A DNA stretch of 5,845 nt from Planctomycetaceae bacterium (GTDB lineage: Bacteria; Planctomycetota; Planctomycetia; Pirellulales; UBA1268): contig CANETO010000147.1 in the NCBI GenBank assembly GCA_947440895.1, forward strand, positions 1-5,845, in the 5' to 3' direction. The translations under genes and the position numbers were made by a program. A model generated the notes under the pieces. That model was not told the DNA's origin, did no database searches, and worked only from the letters and a program-made list of their open reading frames with translations. Of the stretch, positions 5,022 to 5,845 are shown one piece after another. Each line of letters begins with the position of its first letter. Positions within the stretch are counted from its first letter, which is position 1.

Positions 5022-5845
5022 CTACCACGGAAACGTCTTCCAAGCATCCATGGTCAGCTTCAGGAGTTCCTTGGAATCCATCTGGATGCCATAACCTTGG
5101 AATCCGATCGGTCCTCGGTAACCGGCAGCCCGGAGTTTCGCGAGGAACGTGCCGACGTCGTACGTGCCGCGGCCAAGCGGTTGGATGAGCCTGTCCCAGC
5201 CGAGAGTGCGCGTATCGCCGGCGTCGGCGCCGCAGATGGTTACGAAATCCAAGCGGGGTAAGGCCGCTTTCAAAACCGGAGCCGGGTCGCGTTCGCCGCC
5301 TTCGACTTTGAGCCAGTGGCAGAGGTTGAAGGTGATCCCGAGCGAATGATCGTTCACCGTATCGGCCACCCGCAGGCACGTCTCCACGCTCTCTCCCCAA
5401 AAACCTGCGTGCGGATAGAGCGAGAGCTTCACGCCCTTCGACTTGGCGAGGATCAACGCCCGCTCGAGCGCGGGCACCGCGACCGCGTCGCCCGAGGTAG
5501 GAACGGCATTCGCCTCCGCCGGCACCTCGACCTGCTGCAGCGCCAGCCACAGCGTCGTGTCGAGTCCGGCCAGTGCGTCGATCGCCTGAACGAGGTCGGG
5601 CGGCACATCGGTGTCCTGGAACGAGAACTTCGTGACGTGGTAGGCGTTCACGAATCTGACCTTGCGCCTGGTGAGTTCGATCGCGAAGGCCTTGGCGGTG
5701 GCGGGGCTCCCGCCGAAACCACTGTAGCCCAGTTCCGCCAGCACTTCTGCTGCTTCGGTCGGCGGCTGCCGCGCGGCGGTATCCATGGCGAAGAAGAGCG
5801 GGCGTTCCTCAGCCTCGGCGCAGGCGACGAGGAGCAGGCAGACCA
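5022..5845 (-). CDS. Exported TIM-barrel sugar phosphate isomerase/epimerase-like protein (5' end outside window)
   Basis: The reading frame is open to the right edge, giving 273 visible residues ending at a TAG at 5022-5024. The visible N-terminus VCLLLVACAEAEERPLFFAMDT looks like the end of a signal peptide. LVAC could be a lipobox, although cleavage after an Ala is also possible, so the Met at 5786 is probably internal rather than the start. The rest fits a xylose-isomerase-like TIM barrel (AP endonuclease 2 fold). Numbered from that Met: LGYSGFGG (19-26), YPHAG (124-128), NLCHWLKVEG (154-163), TICGAD (183-188), LGRGTYD (204-210), GFQGYGI (228-234). The residues at the usual metal-ligand strand ends include H126, H157 and D188, with Q230 where many relatives have Glu. 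The substrate cannot be inferred. Such proteins in planctomycetes are usually annotated only as sugar phosphate isomerase/epimerase. No partner gene is visible apart from the downstream cyclase, which looks separate. Confidence 0.85.
   Translation of the reverse strand, partial: VCLLLVACAEAEERPLFFAMDTAARQPPTEAAEVLAELGYSGFGGSPATAKAFAIELTRRKVRFVNAYHVTKFSFQDTDVPPDLVQAIDALAGLDTTLWLALQQVEVPAEANAVPTSGDAVAVPALERALILAKSKGVKLSLYPHAGFWGESVETCLRVADTVNDHSLGITFNLCHWLKVEGGERDPAPVLKAALPRLDFVTICGADAGDTRTLGWDRLIQPLGRGTYDVGTFLAKLRAAGYRGPIGFQGYGIQMDSKELLKLTMDAWKTFPW

Noticed and set aside
4915..5550. Alternative minus-strand frame overlapping the isomerase-like gene and the repeat
   Set aside because: It is Arg/Gly-rich without motifs, and the overlapping frame has clear TIM-barrel motifs.

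Overview
This GC-rich window looks like bacterial chromosome from a planctomycete, most likely from the Pirellulales side. Three things suggest this: an ATP synthase membrane-sector cluster with a His-rich, N-terminally extended subunit a and a subunit c with a signal-like leader; a TIM-barrel 'sugar phosphate isomerase/epimerase' whose mature end (PLFFAMDT) resembles exported planctomycete paralogues; and sparse Shine-Dalgarno signals. The lineage rests on remembered family resemblance, not on a search. All genes are protein-coding. I see no tRNA, rRNA, CRISPR array, phage gene or complete insertion sequence.

Layout. Positions 1-2230, minus strand, hold the start of an F-type ATP synthase operon read right to left: atpZ-like (2230-1997), an AtpI-like four-helix protein (1994-1557), atpB (1490-471) and the first 64 codons of atpE (194 to the window edge). 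atpZ and the AtpI-like gene are 2 bases apart. atpB and atpE are separated by a 276-base leader containing an 8-bp hairpin and a 13-bp tandem duplication. Divergent from this operon, on the plus strand, is a CorA-family Mg2+/Co2+ channel (2373-3467). The 273-base gap 3468-3740 lies between convergent genes and is packed with inverted repeats: a compound hairpin, a 16-bp perfect palindrome and an 8-bp GC hairpin with a GGAA loop. Then come two minus-strand genes: a soluble response-regulator/class III adenylate cyclase fusion (4847-3741) and an exported TIM-barrel sugar isomerase/epimerase-like protein (from beyond the right edge to 5022). The 174 bases between them contain a 71-bp imperfect inverted repeat that looks like a REP/MITE-type element.

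Function. The left cluster builds the proton (or sodium) channel part of ATP synthase plus its assembly and cation-handling accessory proteins. The neighbouring corA is suggestive because AtpZ/AtpI proteins have been linked to Mg2+ supply for ATP synthase. The right-hand genes look independent: a phosphorylation-controlled cAMP producer and an envelope carbohydrate-related enzyme. I did not find a clearly new multi-gene system. The most unusual points are the His-rich loop of AtpB, the atpB-atpE leader, the corA/atpZ pairing and the dispersed-repeat candidates.
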